NCBI GenBank assembly: GCA_039707465.1
Contig: CM077643.1
Location: 45,326,605-45,390,604 of the forward strand
Reading direction: 5' to 3'
Length of the DNA: 64,000 nucleotides
Origin: Rhabdophis nuchalis
Taxonomy: Eukaryota > Chordata > Lepidosauria > Squamata > Natricidae
This document shows, piece after piece, positions 32,101 through 43,700 of this stretch. The notes beneath the pieces are model-generated. The model was given only the letters and a program-made list of their open reading frames with translations. It ran no database searches and had not been told where the DNA came from. Made by a program: the position numbers and the translations under genes. Every line of letters begins with the position of its first letter. The first letter of the stretch is position 1.

Positions 32101-32529
32101 GAAAGCTAGAATAAAACAGGAGACTAGTCATCCAGCCAATCTGAAAGCCAAACAAAAAAGTGATCTTGACAATCCAAAGAGCCTGACAAAATTTTGTTAA
32201 AAAGAAAGAGCGTAATGCCTGTCAGAATGCGATCTGCTTTTAACTGATTATTTTTTTAAGTAGGCATGGAACCAACTTCTTCCAGCTCCTGGCATTCTGA
32301 AAGTGAAATGGGACAACTTGCCGCAGTCAATTCACTGTGAGACAACTCACCACAAAATAGTTGTGATGAGTTGGCTGTGGCGAGTTGGCCACAGCAAATT
32401 GTCATAGGCTTTTAATTTGGAAAGCCACTCAGAGTCTATACAGAAAAACAGTTAATCAATACATCTTAATTTTTTGTTCTTGCTTTCTTTTATTGTGATT
32501 GATCGATTATCAAGTCATTTTAGAGTTTA
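32101..32529. other. Unassigned; fold-back repeat at 32308-32405
   Basis: GGGACAACTTGCCGCAG pairs loosely with GGCCACAGCAAATTGTC, and AACTCACCACA with TGTGGCGAGTT. It looks like an old palindromic repeat of the GACAACTCGCCGC type. Confidence 0.5.
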
Positions 32530-32925
32530 TTGGTTTTTTATACCGCCCTACTCCCGAAGGACTCAGGGCAGTGTACAGCCAAAATAAAAACAAATATATA
32601 AACATATAAAAACAAATATATAAAAGTTATATATTTTAAAAAGCTTTTAAAAAACATAATTAAAATATTGGCCGAAACGTGGAACAAACCCAAACTAACC
32701 CTAATTAAAATAATAGGAATTTAAATTTAAAAATTTAAATTTAAAAATTTAAAAATCATGCTTTATGCCTTGTTGAAAGAGAAAGGTTTTGAGACTGCGG
32801 AGGAAGGTGCCTAAGTCAGGGATAGTTCTTAATTCCGGGGGCAATTCCTTCCAGAGGGCAGGTGCTCCCATGGAGAAGGCTCTCCCCCTGGGTGTCGCCA
32901 GTCGACATTGTCAAGCCGACATTTA
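32530..32925 (-). mobile_element. L2 LINE 3' portion
   Basis: The tail stem ACCGCCCTACTCCC / GGGCAGTGTACAG, then the end of ORF2 in reverse (CTTCCAGAGGGCAGGTGCTC, GGCTCTCCCCCTGGGTGTCG). It is older than the other copies. Confidence 0.85.
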
Positions 32926-32929
32926 TGCT

Positions 32930-33200
32930 CTTTGTGACCACATAGGTAGATTCTCACCATAACAATCTTTCCCTAATCTGGTCTTTCAGATCCTTGAATG
33001 GTGTGCTCATCACTGTTGCAACTGAATCTATTGACTTTGCTGAGAGCTGAGTTTTCAACCTGATGTGTCCAAAGTAGAAAAATTTGAGCCTAGTCATTTG
33101 TGCCTTGAATGAGAACTCTGGGTTGATTTGTTTAATGGTTCATTGGTTTGGTTGGCTGCTTTTTCATGATATTTTCTTCTCCAACACCAAGTTTAAAACA
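32930..33200 (-). mobile_element. Possible RTE-type LINE fragment
   Basis: CTGATGTGTCCAAAGTAGAA and GAGCCTAGTCATTTGTGCC are phrases I associate with antisense RTE-like LINE sequence. No clean frame. Confidence 0.4.
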
Positions 33201-33231
33201 ATAATACAAGGAAGACTTTTTTTGTTTTGCA

Positions 33232-33720
33232 TCACTGTAATAATACAATAATACAATAGCAGGGTTGGAAGGGACCTGGTAGGTCTTCTAGTCCAACCCC
33301 CTGCGTGGGCAGGAACCTTATACCATTTCAGACAAATGGCTATCTAACATCTTTTTAAAGACTTCCAGGATTGGGGCATTCACAACTTCTGGAGGCAAGC
33401 TGTTCCGGAGGTTAATTGTTCTAACTGTCAGGAAATTTCTCCTTAGTTCTAAGTTGCTTCTCTCCTTGATTAGTTTCCACCCATTGCTTCTTGTCCTGCC
33501 CCCAGGTGCCTTGGAGAATAGTTTGACTCCCTCTTCTTTGTGGCACTCTCTGAGATATCGGAACACTGCTATCATGTCTCCCCTGGTCCTTCTCTTCATC
33601 AAACTAGACATACCCAGCTCCTGCAACCGTTCTTCATATGTTTTAGTCTCCAGTCTCCTAATCATCTTGGTTGCTCTTCTCTGCACTCTTTCCAGAGTCT
33701 CCACGTCTTTTCTACATCGT
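33232..33720 (-). mobile_element. CR1 LINE 3' portion
   Basis: It starts AATACAATAGCAGGGTTGG. Minus-strand translation gives [56 protein letters not shown] and HLSEMV, about 130 residues open. It is truncated 5' at TCTACATCGTG. It is well preserved, so relatively recent. Confidence 0.92.
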
Positions 33721-33892
33721 GTTCCCACCTTGCTTCTTCAAAGTCTAATGTTTGCTTTTGTATTACAGGGAATACCATGGTCTGGATGAGCCTGATCTTT
33801 TTAGGTATGGACGCATAATAAAATTCCACAATCTTCATGGTTGCATTATTAAATGCTGATCTATAATATACTTCTTGACTTCTTATTCTTAC
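33721..33892. other. Short unassigned stretch
   Basis: Nothing recognised before the A/T-rich tail of the next L2. Confidence 0.5.
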
Positions 33893-35482
33893 TATTTATT
33901 TATTTATTTATTTATTCAATTATTTAATTTATTTATTTTTTCGCATTTGTATACTGCCCTATCTCCCTAGACCTAGAGGAACTCAGGGCGGTGCACAGAA
34001 AGGGTAAAAAAGGTAGTACACACAATGACAATATAAAAGTTAAAAATAGATTAAATATAGTGGGTCTGTGCTAAAAATTATACTTAAAAGCAATTATAAT
34101 CGGGACATATCAATTAAAAACTATGCCAGGCCAGCCACATGGAATAGATGTGTTTTTAGAGTCCGGCGGAAGCGGAGTAGGTCCGTGATGGTGCGAAGGT
34201 CGGGGGGCAGGTCGTTCCAGTGGGCAGGACCTGCCACAGAGAAGGCTCTCCCCCTGGGGGTTGCCAGCCGGCATTGTCCAGCCGACGGTACCCTGAGGAG
34301 GCCCTCTCTGTGGGAGCGAATAGGTAGAAGGGAGGTATGTGGTAGGAGGCAGTCCTGCAAGTAACCAGGTCCCGTGCCATGGAGCGCTTTGAAGATGGTT
34401 ACTAGCACCTTGAAGCGCACCCTGAAGGTCACAGGCAATACAATACAATACAATACAATAGCAGAGTTGGAAGGGACCTTGTAGGTCTTCTAGTCCAACC
34501 CCCTGCATGGGCAGGAACCTTATACCATTTCAGACAAATGGCTGTCTAACATCTTTTTAAAGACTTCCAGGGTTGGGGCATTCACAACTGCTGGAGGCAA
34601 GCTGTTCCAGAGGTTAATTGTTCTTACTGTTAGGAAATTTCTCCTTAGTTCTAAGTTGCTTCTCTCCTTGGTTAGTTTCCACCCATTGCTCCTTGTCCTG
34701 CCCCCAGGTGCCTTGGAGAAAAGCTTGACTCCCTCTTCTTTGTGGCACCCTCTGAGATATCGGAACACTGCTATCATGTCTCCCCTGGTCCTTCTCTTCA
34801 TCAAACTAGACAGTGCAGCTCGTGAAGGAGAGGTGTTACATCGGAGTATCTTGAAACTCCCATAATCCCCCGCACGGCCGCATTCTGTACTAGCTGGAGC
34901 CTCTGGGTGCACCTCAAGGGGAGCCCCATGTAGAGAGCATTAAAGTAGTCCAGGCGGGAGATAACGAGGGTTTGAGTGACTGTGCGTAGGGCGTCACGAT
35001 CTAGAAAGGGACGCAACTGGTGTATCAGGTAAGCCTGATAAAAAGCCCCCTGGCCACGGCTGTCATATGGTCATCCAAGGACAGCCGAAAATCCAGGAGG
35101 ACGCCCAAGTTGCGAACCTGTTCCGTGGGGGCTAATGACTCGCCCCCGATAGCCAGAGATGGGACCAGCTGGCTATATCGTGACGCCGGAAACCACAGCC
35201 ACTCGGTCTTGGACGGGTTGAGTCAAAGCTTGTTCCTCCCCATCCAGGCCCGCACGGCCTCCAAACACTGGGACATCACTTCAACGGCATCGTTGGGGTG
35301 GTCAGGGGTAGAGATGTACAGCTGAGTATCATCAGCGTACTGATGGAACTCTACCCCCAAACCACGGATGATCTCACCCAGCGGCTTCATATAGGTGTTG
35401 AACAGGAGGGGGGAGAAGACCGACCCCTGAGGCACCCCACACGACAGGGGCCTCAACGTCGACCTCTGCCCCCCTGCTTTCA
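33893..35482 (-). mobile_element. L2 LINE 3' portion split by CR1
   Basis: A TTTA-run tail (33893-33945), the stem at 33955-34000, then ORF2 in reverse to 34436. After the CR1 insert it resumes at 34814 (GTGCAGCTCGTGAAGGAG) and runs to about 35482, where it is 5' truncated just after the GVPQGSV block. Minus-strand pieces include YADDTQLYISTPDHPND and FKVLVTIFKALHGTGPGYLQ. Four bases of L2 appear lost at the insertion point. Confidence 0.9.
34437..34813 (-). mobile_element. CR1 3' fragment nested in L2
   Basis: Begins with four or five ATACA units and AATAGCAGAGTTGGAAGGG. Ends at ATCAAACTAGACA, where L2 resumes. The minus-strand frame reads MKRRTRGDMIAVFRYLRGC to HLSEMV. CR1 inserted into an existing L2, which dates this L2 as older. 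Confidence 0.93.
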
Positions 35483-35620
35483 CCCTTACTAAAAGGTAAA
35501 TATGAAGGTTTCCCCTGTCCAGTTGTATCCAACTCATCTCCATTTCTTAGCTGAGGAAGCCAGGGTTGTCTAAAGACATTTTTGTGGTCATCTAGTCAAT
35601 ATGTCTATACACTTAGATAC
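35483..35620 (-). mobile_element. Sauria-type SINE 3' fragment
   Basis: TAAAAGGTAAATATGAAGG and CCTGTCCAGTTGTATCCAAC, then AAAGACATTTTTGTGGTCAT. A different subfamily from the 45.5 kb copy. Confidence 0.6.
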
Positions 35621-35775
35621 ATAGAATTCTTATTATATGGTTTGTTCTTTAATTGCTTTTCTCTTCATACTCTTTTTTTATTATAACCAGTTAGCTTTCT
35701 TTTTAAAAGTAAGTTTTATTATATACTATACAAGTAATCCTCAGTTAACCACTGCCCTATTTACTTTTTACTTTT

Positions 35776-36378
35776 TTATTTTTTTTATTTTATTAAATTT
35801 ATACCCCGCCCTTCTCCAAATGGACCCAGGGCGGCGCACAGGGATGTTAAAATACATACAAAATATATAAAATTTTAAAAACTTATTCTAATAAAACCCT
35901 GCGCTAAAAACCGAATTAAAAATCCCAAATTTAAAACCGTCTAATAGTCAGTAATGGAGGTTACGCTAGGCCGGCTAGATGGAATAGATGTGTCTTCAGA
36001 CACTTGCGGAAGAGGTGGAGGTCGGAGATGGTGCGGAGTTCTGGGGGTAGGTCGTTCCACAGGGCGGGGCCCGCCACAGAGAAGGCTCTTCCCCTGGGTG
36101 TCGCCAGTCGGCATTGTCCAGCCGACAGCACCCTGAGGAGGCCCTCTCTGTGGGAGCGTATCGGTCTGAGGGATGTATGGGGCAGGAGGCGGTCTCGCAT
36201 ATAACTAGGCCCCGAGCCATGGAGCGCTTTAAAGATGGTCGTTAAAACCTTGAAGCGCACCCGAAAGACCACAGGAAGCCAGTGCAGCTCGTGCAGGATA
36301 GGTGTTATGTGGGAGTGTCTAGGCGCTCCCGTAATCACCCGTGCGGCTGCGTTCTGGACTAGCTGCAGCTTTCGGGTG
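35776..36378 (-). mobile_element. L2 LINE 3' portion
   Basis: The tail stem CCCCGCCCTTCTCC / GGGCGGCGCACAGG at about 35803-35840. ORF2 end in reverse: minus-strand frames give PILHELHWLPVVFRVRFK and SHREGLLRVLSAGQCRLATP to FHLAGLA, about 125 residues intact. It is truncated or cut at 36378 by the next element. Confidence 0.9.
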
Positions 36379-36627
36379 TTTTCCCCAAAATAAGACAGGG
36401 TCTTATTTTCTTTTGACCCCCAAAATAAGCACTTGACCTTATTTTTGGGGAGAACTTATTTTTGAGGTGCATGAGGCAGCGAGTGTGGTCACTTTATGGC
36501 TGCTGCTGTGTTGCAATATTTGGGGGGAGGGCTTATTTTTTGGGGAGGGCTTATTTTAGTGCATGCGCTTAAAAGCCCAATTGGGCTTATTATCTGGGCA
36601 GGTCTTATTTTGGGGGAAACAGGGTAG
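36379..36627. mobile_element. MITE with CCCCAAAATAAGAC termini
   Basis: The left TTTTCCCCAAAATAAGAC and the right GTCTTATTTTGGGGGAAAC are inverted. AAATAAG/CTTATTT motifs recur inside, giving subterminal repeats. The superfamily is uncertain; a Tc1/mariner-like origin is possible. Confidence 0.75.
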
Positions 36628-36639
36628 TAACTATTCAAA

Positions 36640-37300
36640 TTTATGATAGCACTAAAAAAAGTAGCTTTACCATTAGTCCTCAAATGTATGACTGTTGCTG
36701 TCATGTAATAACCATTGGTGAACTTTATAACCAGCACACATTTATGAAAGTTGCCATATTGCACGTTCACATGATTGTCATTTGTGAGCTGGCTTCCTGT
36801 TAAAAATTCTGTTTTATTTTAGAGGATTATTATATAGCCATACAGATTGGTAGCAGAAGATGGTTACATAGCCATGAAGACCATGGTGTATACAGTCCTC
36901 ATGAGCCATGCTTCTTAACGGTTTCAGCTGTCACAGGAAACTCCTCACAACAGAACCATAAATGGAACCATAGATTATAACCATAGATGCAAACTAAACC
37001 TTGCCATCTACTGGCTGAATGATTCTATAGTTGTTGCAATACAAATGTATTGCAACAACTACAGAAATGTTGGAAATATTCCAACACGGTCAACAAACAA
37101 AGATAATGGAGAAGCCAGCAGCTTGTTGCAAGTCAGAGTTATGTGATATTGCACTTAACAATTGTGCGTGATTTCTTAATAACTGCAGTGGAACTGAGGT
37201 ATGTCAGGCACAGTCATGTGATATTTCCCTTAATGACGATGTTGCTTAGTGATGGCATTGCTTATTCCAATTGTCATTATGTGAGGATTACTGTACTACA
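36640..37300. other. Probable degenerate DNA transposon with a 34 bp palindrome
   Basis: Phrases such as CATTAGTCCTCAAATG at the left and GTCATTATGTGAGGATTACT at the right recall a squamate element with GTCCTCGACTTACGAC-type ends, heavily mutated. TAGTTGTTGCAATACA (37028-37043) and its exact complement (37046-37061) flank AA. Confidence 0.45.
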
Positions 37301-37734
37301 TTGCTATGTATTTTGTGTACAAAAGCAGAAATGGTTAATTTAAAAAAAAGAAATGTTAATCTAATATGTTGGCACTTTACTAAATTTAATGATAAATAAA
37401 TAAATACATTTGTAAATAAACAAATAATAAGATATTTGGGGGAGATTCAGGTTGAATTTGAGGCTCTTGTGCTCAGCTGTGAGTTGGTGAAGTCAATCAA
37501 ATCAGCAGTTTTACTCTTCACTCCCCCCAGAATTAAAAAGGAAACCCCATTAGAGAAATTAGCAAGACATTCTCAAGTACTTCAAGATAAAGTAGAAAGA
37601 GAGAAGCTTCTTTTTGCTGGGTTTTCTTTAAAGAGCACAATGTTCATTTAATACACATCTGAGAGCTTATGCACCAAAGGCAAATTCCTTATGTCTAATC
37701 ACACTTGGCCCAATAAAATATTTATTCTATAAAT
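37301..37734. other. Unassigned AT-rich stretch
   Basis: Nothing recognised. Confidence 0.5.
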
Positions 37735-37913
37735 ATTTTCCAATCTCCGGGCAATTTCCGGTTCTCCAGGTAGCACCGTAGGCACCGCCATCTTGTTTTT
37801 TGCTTCTGCATATGCACAGAACAATTTTTATTGCACTGTGCACATATCATATGTGCTCGCAGGTGCAGCACACCCACAAGTGAACTGGCAGTAGTGCCTG
37901 CCGGAGCCCACTC
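37735..37913. mobile_element. hAT-A right part
   Basis: The interior ACCGCCATCTTGTTTTTTGC and the right end CGGAGCCCACTCCTG match the hAT-A family. The left terminus is not recognisable. Confidence 0.7.
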
Positions 37914-37915
37914 CT

Positions 37916-38060
37916 GATTCTGTTCTGTTCTGTTCCGTTCTGGTTCCATTCTGTTCTGTTCTGTACTGTCCCGTTCCTTTCCGTTCTGCTCCGTTCTGGT
38001 TCCGTTCTGTTCCGCTCTATTCTGTTCTGTTCTGTTCTGCTCTGCTCTATGCCACACCAC
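37916..38060. repeat. TTCTG/TTCCG pentanucleotide array, degenerate
   Basis: About 28 units of TTCTG with TTCCG, CTCTG and GGTTC variants. It starts exactly where the hAT-A end stops. Confidence 0.93.
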
Positions 38061-38584
38061 ACCATTCTACTGTACTCTAGTCTCTGTTTGGGTAGCCAAA
38101 TCTGAAGTACATTGAACGACAATAGTAGTATCCAATAAATACGTCCAAAGTCCACCCAGTTTATTCTGCCAAAGCAGGAGCTGGAAAGGAGTGGAATTTA
38201 ATTTCCCCACCCTCAACTCCACCTTTTTTTTAAAAAAAAAAATCTGTTGGTTCCACCAGAAGGAGAAAAGCTTAGAGCATCCAGAGCCATGCCAGGAAAT
38301 GAATGATGAATACTGTGATTTAACATACTTCAGACTTTCTCTTTCCTTTCCCTATTTCCAGAAGCCACTGGAAGCTGACTTCTGCAGGTGCAACTGGGCC
38401 TCCAAGACAAATGCTGATCATTCTATCAGTATTTTATTCTTCTCTCCTTAATGCTGAGAATTAAGATTGAATGCCCTCTAGGATTATTATGGAACCTTGC
38501 TTTGCTAAATGTTTTGTGCGTTTGCATATATGGGAATACCTTAAGATTCTTTTGGTGCGATGTTTTTGTACTGTGCAAAATCAG
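38061..38584. other. Unassigned stretch
   Basis: Nothing recognised. Confidence 0.5.
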
Positions 38585-38992
38585 AATAGCACAACAGAGT
38601 CAGAAGGTACCATGGAGATCTTCTAGTCCAGGGGTGGGCAAACTTTGCAACTTTAAGTCTGAAGGACTTCAGCTCCCAGCTTTGCTGGCTGGAGAATTCG
38701 GGAGCTGAAGTCCTTCAGACTTAAAGTTGCAAAGTTTGCCCATCCCTGTATCTAGTCCAACTCCCTGCTCAAGCAGGAGAATCCATACCATTTCAGGCAA
38801 GGTGTTGTCCAATCTTTTCCTAAAAACCTCTAGTGTTAGAGCACCCACAACGTCTGAAGGCAAATCATTCCCCTGATCAATTGTTCTGCCAGGAAATTTC
38901 TCCTTAGTTCTAGGTTGCTTCTCTCCTTGTTTAGTTTCCACCCATTGCATCTTGTCTTGCCTTCAGGTACTTTGGAGAATAGGTTGACACCC
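38585..38992 (-). mobile_element. CR1 3' fragment split by MITE-P
   Basis: The 3' end part AGCACAACAGAGTCAGAAGG (38585-38628), then the MITE, then CCAACTCCCTGCTCAAGC onward to 38990. An older, diverged copy. It ends in a C-run (38990-39000) where coding similarity stops. Confidence 0.85.
38629..38749. mobile_element. MITE-P palindromic element inside CR1
   Basis: The ends are CAGGGGTGGGCAAACTTTGC and GCAAAGTTTGCCCATCCCTG. The flanks TTCTAGTC and ATCTAGTC match at 7 of 8, with one extra base at the right. Confidence 0.87.
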
Positions 38993-39000
38993 CCCCCCCC

Positions 39001-39254
39001 AAATGTATCTGCTGAAACAATCTTTGGACATTCTTATTACATCCAAATACTTTTTTATGTGGAATTTCATCAGCACACATCCTTTACAACAACACATTAG
39101 TATGGGATGGGGAGAAATTATGAATAGTGAAGGAGTTACAAATGTTAGCAAATACTACAAGCAGAATTAATGTTGGAAATTCCCTCAGTGGAGAAGAGGA
39201 CAGGATCTCAGGACATGGGGTAGGATTCCAAAAGGTGACTAGATTTTTCTGATC
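39001..39254. other. Unassigned stretch
   Basis: Nothing recognised. Confidence 0.5.
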
Positions 39255-39291
39255 GACAAGCTTAGCCACTGAGCCACTGCGTCGCTCGAAC
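39255..39291 (-). mobile_element. Sauria-type SINE head remnant
   Basis: In reverse, GCAGTGGCTCAGTGGCTAAG and CTTGTCGATCAG are the A-box head of the SINE. The body is missing. Confidence 0.65.
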
Positions 39292-40557
39292 ATGGAATAT
39301 ACACACTACTAATTAAATAAAAACTCCCTTTTGGCTTAATAGTTATTCTCTTCTGTGCTACTTAATATTATAATTTTGTTGAAACCTGTGGACAGTCCTG
39401 GGAGTTTAAGGAGGACTATGTGTGGCCTAAATATCCAGGATACAAAATATCGGGACTCTGTATCATAGAAACTACCATACAATCACTACAGTACAATTTG
39501 TCTACTTTAATTGACTATTTCAGGTGGCAGAAGTTTTCCACTTTCCATCCCGGCAGCTCTCATGAATCTGACCCAAAGAGCTTTTCTGAGGCCTGACTGT
39601 TCAAACAAGTAGAGCTGATGAGCAAGCAGACAAGTGAGATAATGGATAAAAGGATGAGACAGATGAGGTGCTGGCAGAAAACATGGTCAAATGTTTTTGA
39701 AACCTGGAGAGGGAGCCTTATCTGTCAAAGAAAGCCTCCTTTTTTTTCTTTTTCTTTTTTTCTTAAAGGCAGAACTTGACACTTGACACTCAGAAACCTT
39801 TATCTTACCATTTAGAAGAGAGGGACCATAAACAATAGGAGAGTTTCTCTGACATGCTGCCAAATGCTACATTTGAGGCTCATCCAGGTGGCACTAATTT
39901 AAGGGGTCAGACAAATTCAGTACCACACAAACATATGACTGCAGTTTAGATGTCTGGCAAGTTGTGGCCCATCAGGTTAATTCAGGATCCTGCACGGTTA
40001 ATATCAATCTGTCATGGGGCAGGACCAACAGCAAGTGGAGACGCCCCAGGCTAACCTTTTGCTCTTCCAGAACTTAAGTTCCTGTTTCATTGTAAATAAC
40101 AAGCAAAGAGGCAAACTCTTTAAGTAAAATACTCGGAGGAATGCTACATCTAATCAACGAGAAGCCTTAGGAGGCAAAATAAGCCACAGCTATATGGCTC
40201 CATGCTCAGATTTCTCCAGGGACAATGAAACAGAATTTCAGCACGGATCCTCTTAAGAGGTGAATCTCAATTCCTTACACTGGTAGATTCATGGTGAGTT
40301 GATAGTCCAGCTAGTATTTGTAGTTCCCCTGGAAAAGAAATTTGTAAAGACCATTGAGCAAAACTTGCATTTAGCTTTTAAAATGTGCAAAATGACCCTC
40401 TTCTATTTTTCCCACTCCAGACTTTTAGCAAGTTCAGCACCTGAGTAGCTCTTGAGTCTTTTACAGAGTAGAAACTTCTTCATGATCCTTCCTGGAATAG
40501 CCACATGTCCATATGGATGAGGGAGAAAATATCCATGGACCTTTTTTGTCAAGGTCT
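39292..40557. other. Repeat-poor stretch, possible host non-coding DNA
   Basis: Over 1.2 kb without a recognised transposon, apart from a pyrimidine run at 39738-39765. It contains GATAA/TTATC motifs (GTGAGATAATGGATAAAAGG, AGCCTTATCTGTCAAAG). Nothing here is coding as far as I can see. Confidence 0.5.
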
Positions 40558-40751
40558 CTTCAGAACAGTGGTGGATTCCTACCCATTCGGACTGGTTCCC
40601 CTGAACCAGTTGTGCTGCCTTCAAACAGAGAGCGAACTGGACCTGTTTTTTTTTTAAAAACTTGGCCCGTCTGCCTGACCCTGGGTTATACTTACCTTAT
40701 TTTTTGGATTATAAGACGCACCGGAGTATAAGACGCATCAAGATTGCGTTG

Positions 40752-43700
40752 AGAAATTTCCCTCCCTGGCCAGTGTGGCCTTCGTGAAATTTTTTACCCT
40801 ACCCTACCATGTATTCGAGGCGAGATCTCCTTTGCTTGCGAGAGTCTCCCCTCTCGCAGGCATGGCCCCCTAGTCTAACAAGGGCCCACCTCAAGGAAGG
40901 ACTGATACATCCTGAGAGGTGGGCGAAGTGCAAACTCAGGGGGTTTTTAACCAAATTTTTAATTCGGTTTTTAGGGTGTTCCAGGGTGGTGGGAGGGTCC
41001 ACTCAGTCGGGAACGGCACAGGGTCCTGGGCCGGCTGGCGGTATTAGGGAATTGAATAGGTCCATTAAGGAGAGGGGAATGGGGGTCGATCCTATAGAGG
41101 GTTTTTCCATCAGATCGGTCCTGGGGGGGGCAGGTGTGGTGGGAGACAGGGACCACACCATTTGTTGGGGAAACGTGGCCGCTGGTTACAAGCGGTCACA
41201 CGCCCCAACTCCCTGAGCTCCCTCCACAATCTAGGAGGCCAAAGATGACAGAGCCGGGGCCCTAGACTGATGTTGTGTAATGCCAGGTCCATGGTGAATA
41301 AAGCCCCCCTCATTAATGACCTTGTGTCAGAGGGGGACCCGGACCTGATGGGCATCACGGAGACCTGGCTGGGCCACGAGGGAGGATTACCCCTCGTGGA
41401 AATGTGTCCGCCAGGCTACCGTGCTTTTCATCAGCCTAGGGCCCTAGGCAGGGGTGGAGGGGTGGCGATTATTGTTAAGGAAGGTCTCGAGCTGAGAGAG
41501 ACCACTGTACCTCAGACGACCGGTTGTGAGTCGCTCTACGTGAAGTGGGACCATGGGAGGCAGTTGGGCGTGCTGATTGTATACCTGGCTCCCCGCTATG
41601 TAACAGCAGCCCTCTCCGAGCTTCTTGAGGTGAACGCCGAGATGGCGGTTGAGACCCCCAGACTATTAGTCATGGGGGACTTCAACCTGCCATCGGTAGG
41701 CGAGACATCCGAGGCAGCTCGGGAGTTCATGGCCTCCATGACAGCCATGGACCTGACCCAAGTAGTTTATGGCCCCACGCACAATAGAGGACACACTCTG
41801 GATCTGATTTTTGTCTCTGGTCAGCGGAGGAATGATCTGGGAATAGGGGATTTAGTCACCATACCCCTGTCATGGTCAGATCATGCTCTCCTTCGACTGG
41901 ACTTTCCAATCGTCACCCCCCACCGCGGGGAGGCGGAACCAGAGAGCCCAAGATGGTTCGGTCCCAGGCGCCTGATGGACCCAGAAAGGTTCCAGAGGGA
42001 GCTTGGGCCACTACCTGTGTCCTTGTCCCGTGACTCGACTGAGGACCTAGTGGCCGCATGGTATAATGCAGCCATGGGGGCCTTGGACCGGGTCGCGCCC
42101 TTGCGGCCTCTCAGGTGGCGCCGAATCACCCAGGCTCCCTGGTTTTCCAAGGAGCTGAGGGAGATGAAATGCTGCAAGAGACGCCTAGAGAGTAGGTGGA
42201 GATCTTCTCGGTCCAAATCTGACCGAACACTAGTAAGAGCCCATTTGAGGACTTATTTTGCGGCTATAAGAGTGGCCAAATGTGAGTATTGTGCCACTCT
42301 TATCGCATCCGCAGATAACCGCCCTGCTGCCCTGTTTGGGGTGACCCGCTCCCTCCTTCAGCAGAGGCCGCGGGAAGCCCCTTTGCAGGGCAGAGCAGAG
42401 GAATTTGGAGCGTATCTGCTGGATAAAATCACTCAGATTCAGAGAGAGTTGCTCCCCACTGAAAGTGGCCCAGACGGATTGCCCGATGCTGGTCTTGAGA
42501 CAACATCTTGGGAGGAGTTTGACTTTGTTACTACCGAGGATATGGACAGGTTGTCGAGGAGACTTAAGGCCACCACATGTTTATTGGACCCGTGTCCCTC
42601 CTGGCTTGTACTGGCATCCTGGGAGGTTACACGAGGCTGGCTCCAGGATATAGTGAATGCTTCTTTGAGTGAGGGATTCTTGCCTACCGCCCTGAAAGAG
42701 GCAGTGGTGAGACCTCTCCTCAAGAAGCCTTCCCTGGACCAAGCAGTGTTGGTAAATTACCGTCCGGTCTCCAACCTTCACTTTTTAGCGAAGGTTGTAG
42801 AGAGTGTGGTGGCACAGCAGTTTCCTCGTCACCTGGAGGAAATTGATTATCTAGACCCGCGCCAGTCCGGCTTCCGACCTGGTCAAAGCACCAAGACGGC
42901 ATTGGTCGCGTTGGTGGATGATCTCTGGAGGGCACGGGATAGAGGGTCCTCCTCTATCCTGGTCCTATTAGACCTCTCAGCGGCTTTTGATACCATTGAC
43001 CATGGTATCCTATTGCACCGACTGGGGGGGTTGGGGTGGGAGGCACCATGTTACGGTGGTTCTCATCCTACCTCTCTGGTCAGTCACAATTTGTGTTGGC
43101 AGGAGGACAGAGGTCGACCTCGAGACCCCTCATATGCAGGGTCCCTCAGGGGTCAGTCCTCTCGCCTCTCCTGTTTAACACCTACATAAAACAGCTGGGT
43201 GAGATCATCCGCGATTTTGGGGTAGAATACCATCTGTACGCTGATGACACTCAGCTGTACATATCTACCCCAAACCACCCCAATGATGCCGCTGAGGTGA
43301 TGTCCCGGTGTCTGGAGGCCGTACGGGTCTGGATGGGAAGTAACAAACTCAAGCTCAACCCGTCCAAGACCAAGTGGCTGTGGTTTCCCGGTTTAGCCAG
43401 GTAAGTCCAACACTGGCCATTTGGGACGAATTATTGGCCCCAGTGGAGAGGGCATGCAATTTGGGCATCCTCCTGGACTCCCGGCTGTCCTTGGAGGATC
43501 ATGTGACAGCCGTGACCAGGAGGGCGTTTTACCAAGTTCACCTGGTCCGCCAGTTACTTCCCTTACTAGACTGGGACGCCCTTCACACAGTCACTCAAGC
43601 ACTGGTCATATCTCGTCTGGACTACTGTAATGCTCTCTACATGGGGCTCCCCTTTAGGTGCACCTGAAGGTTACAGCTAGTTCAGAATGCGGCCGTGCAG

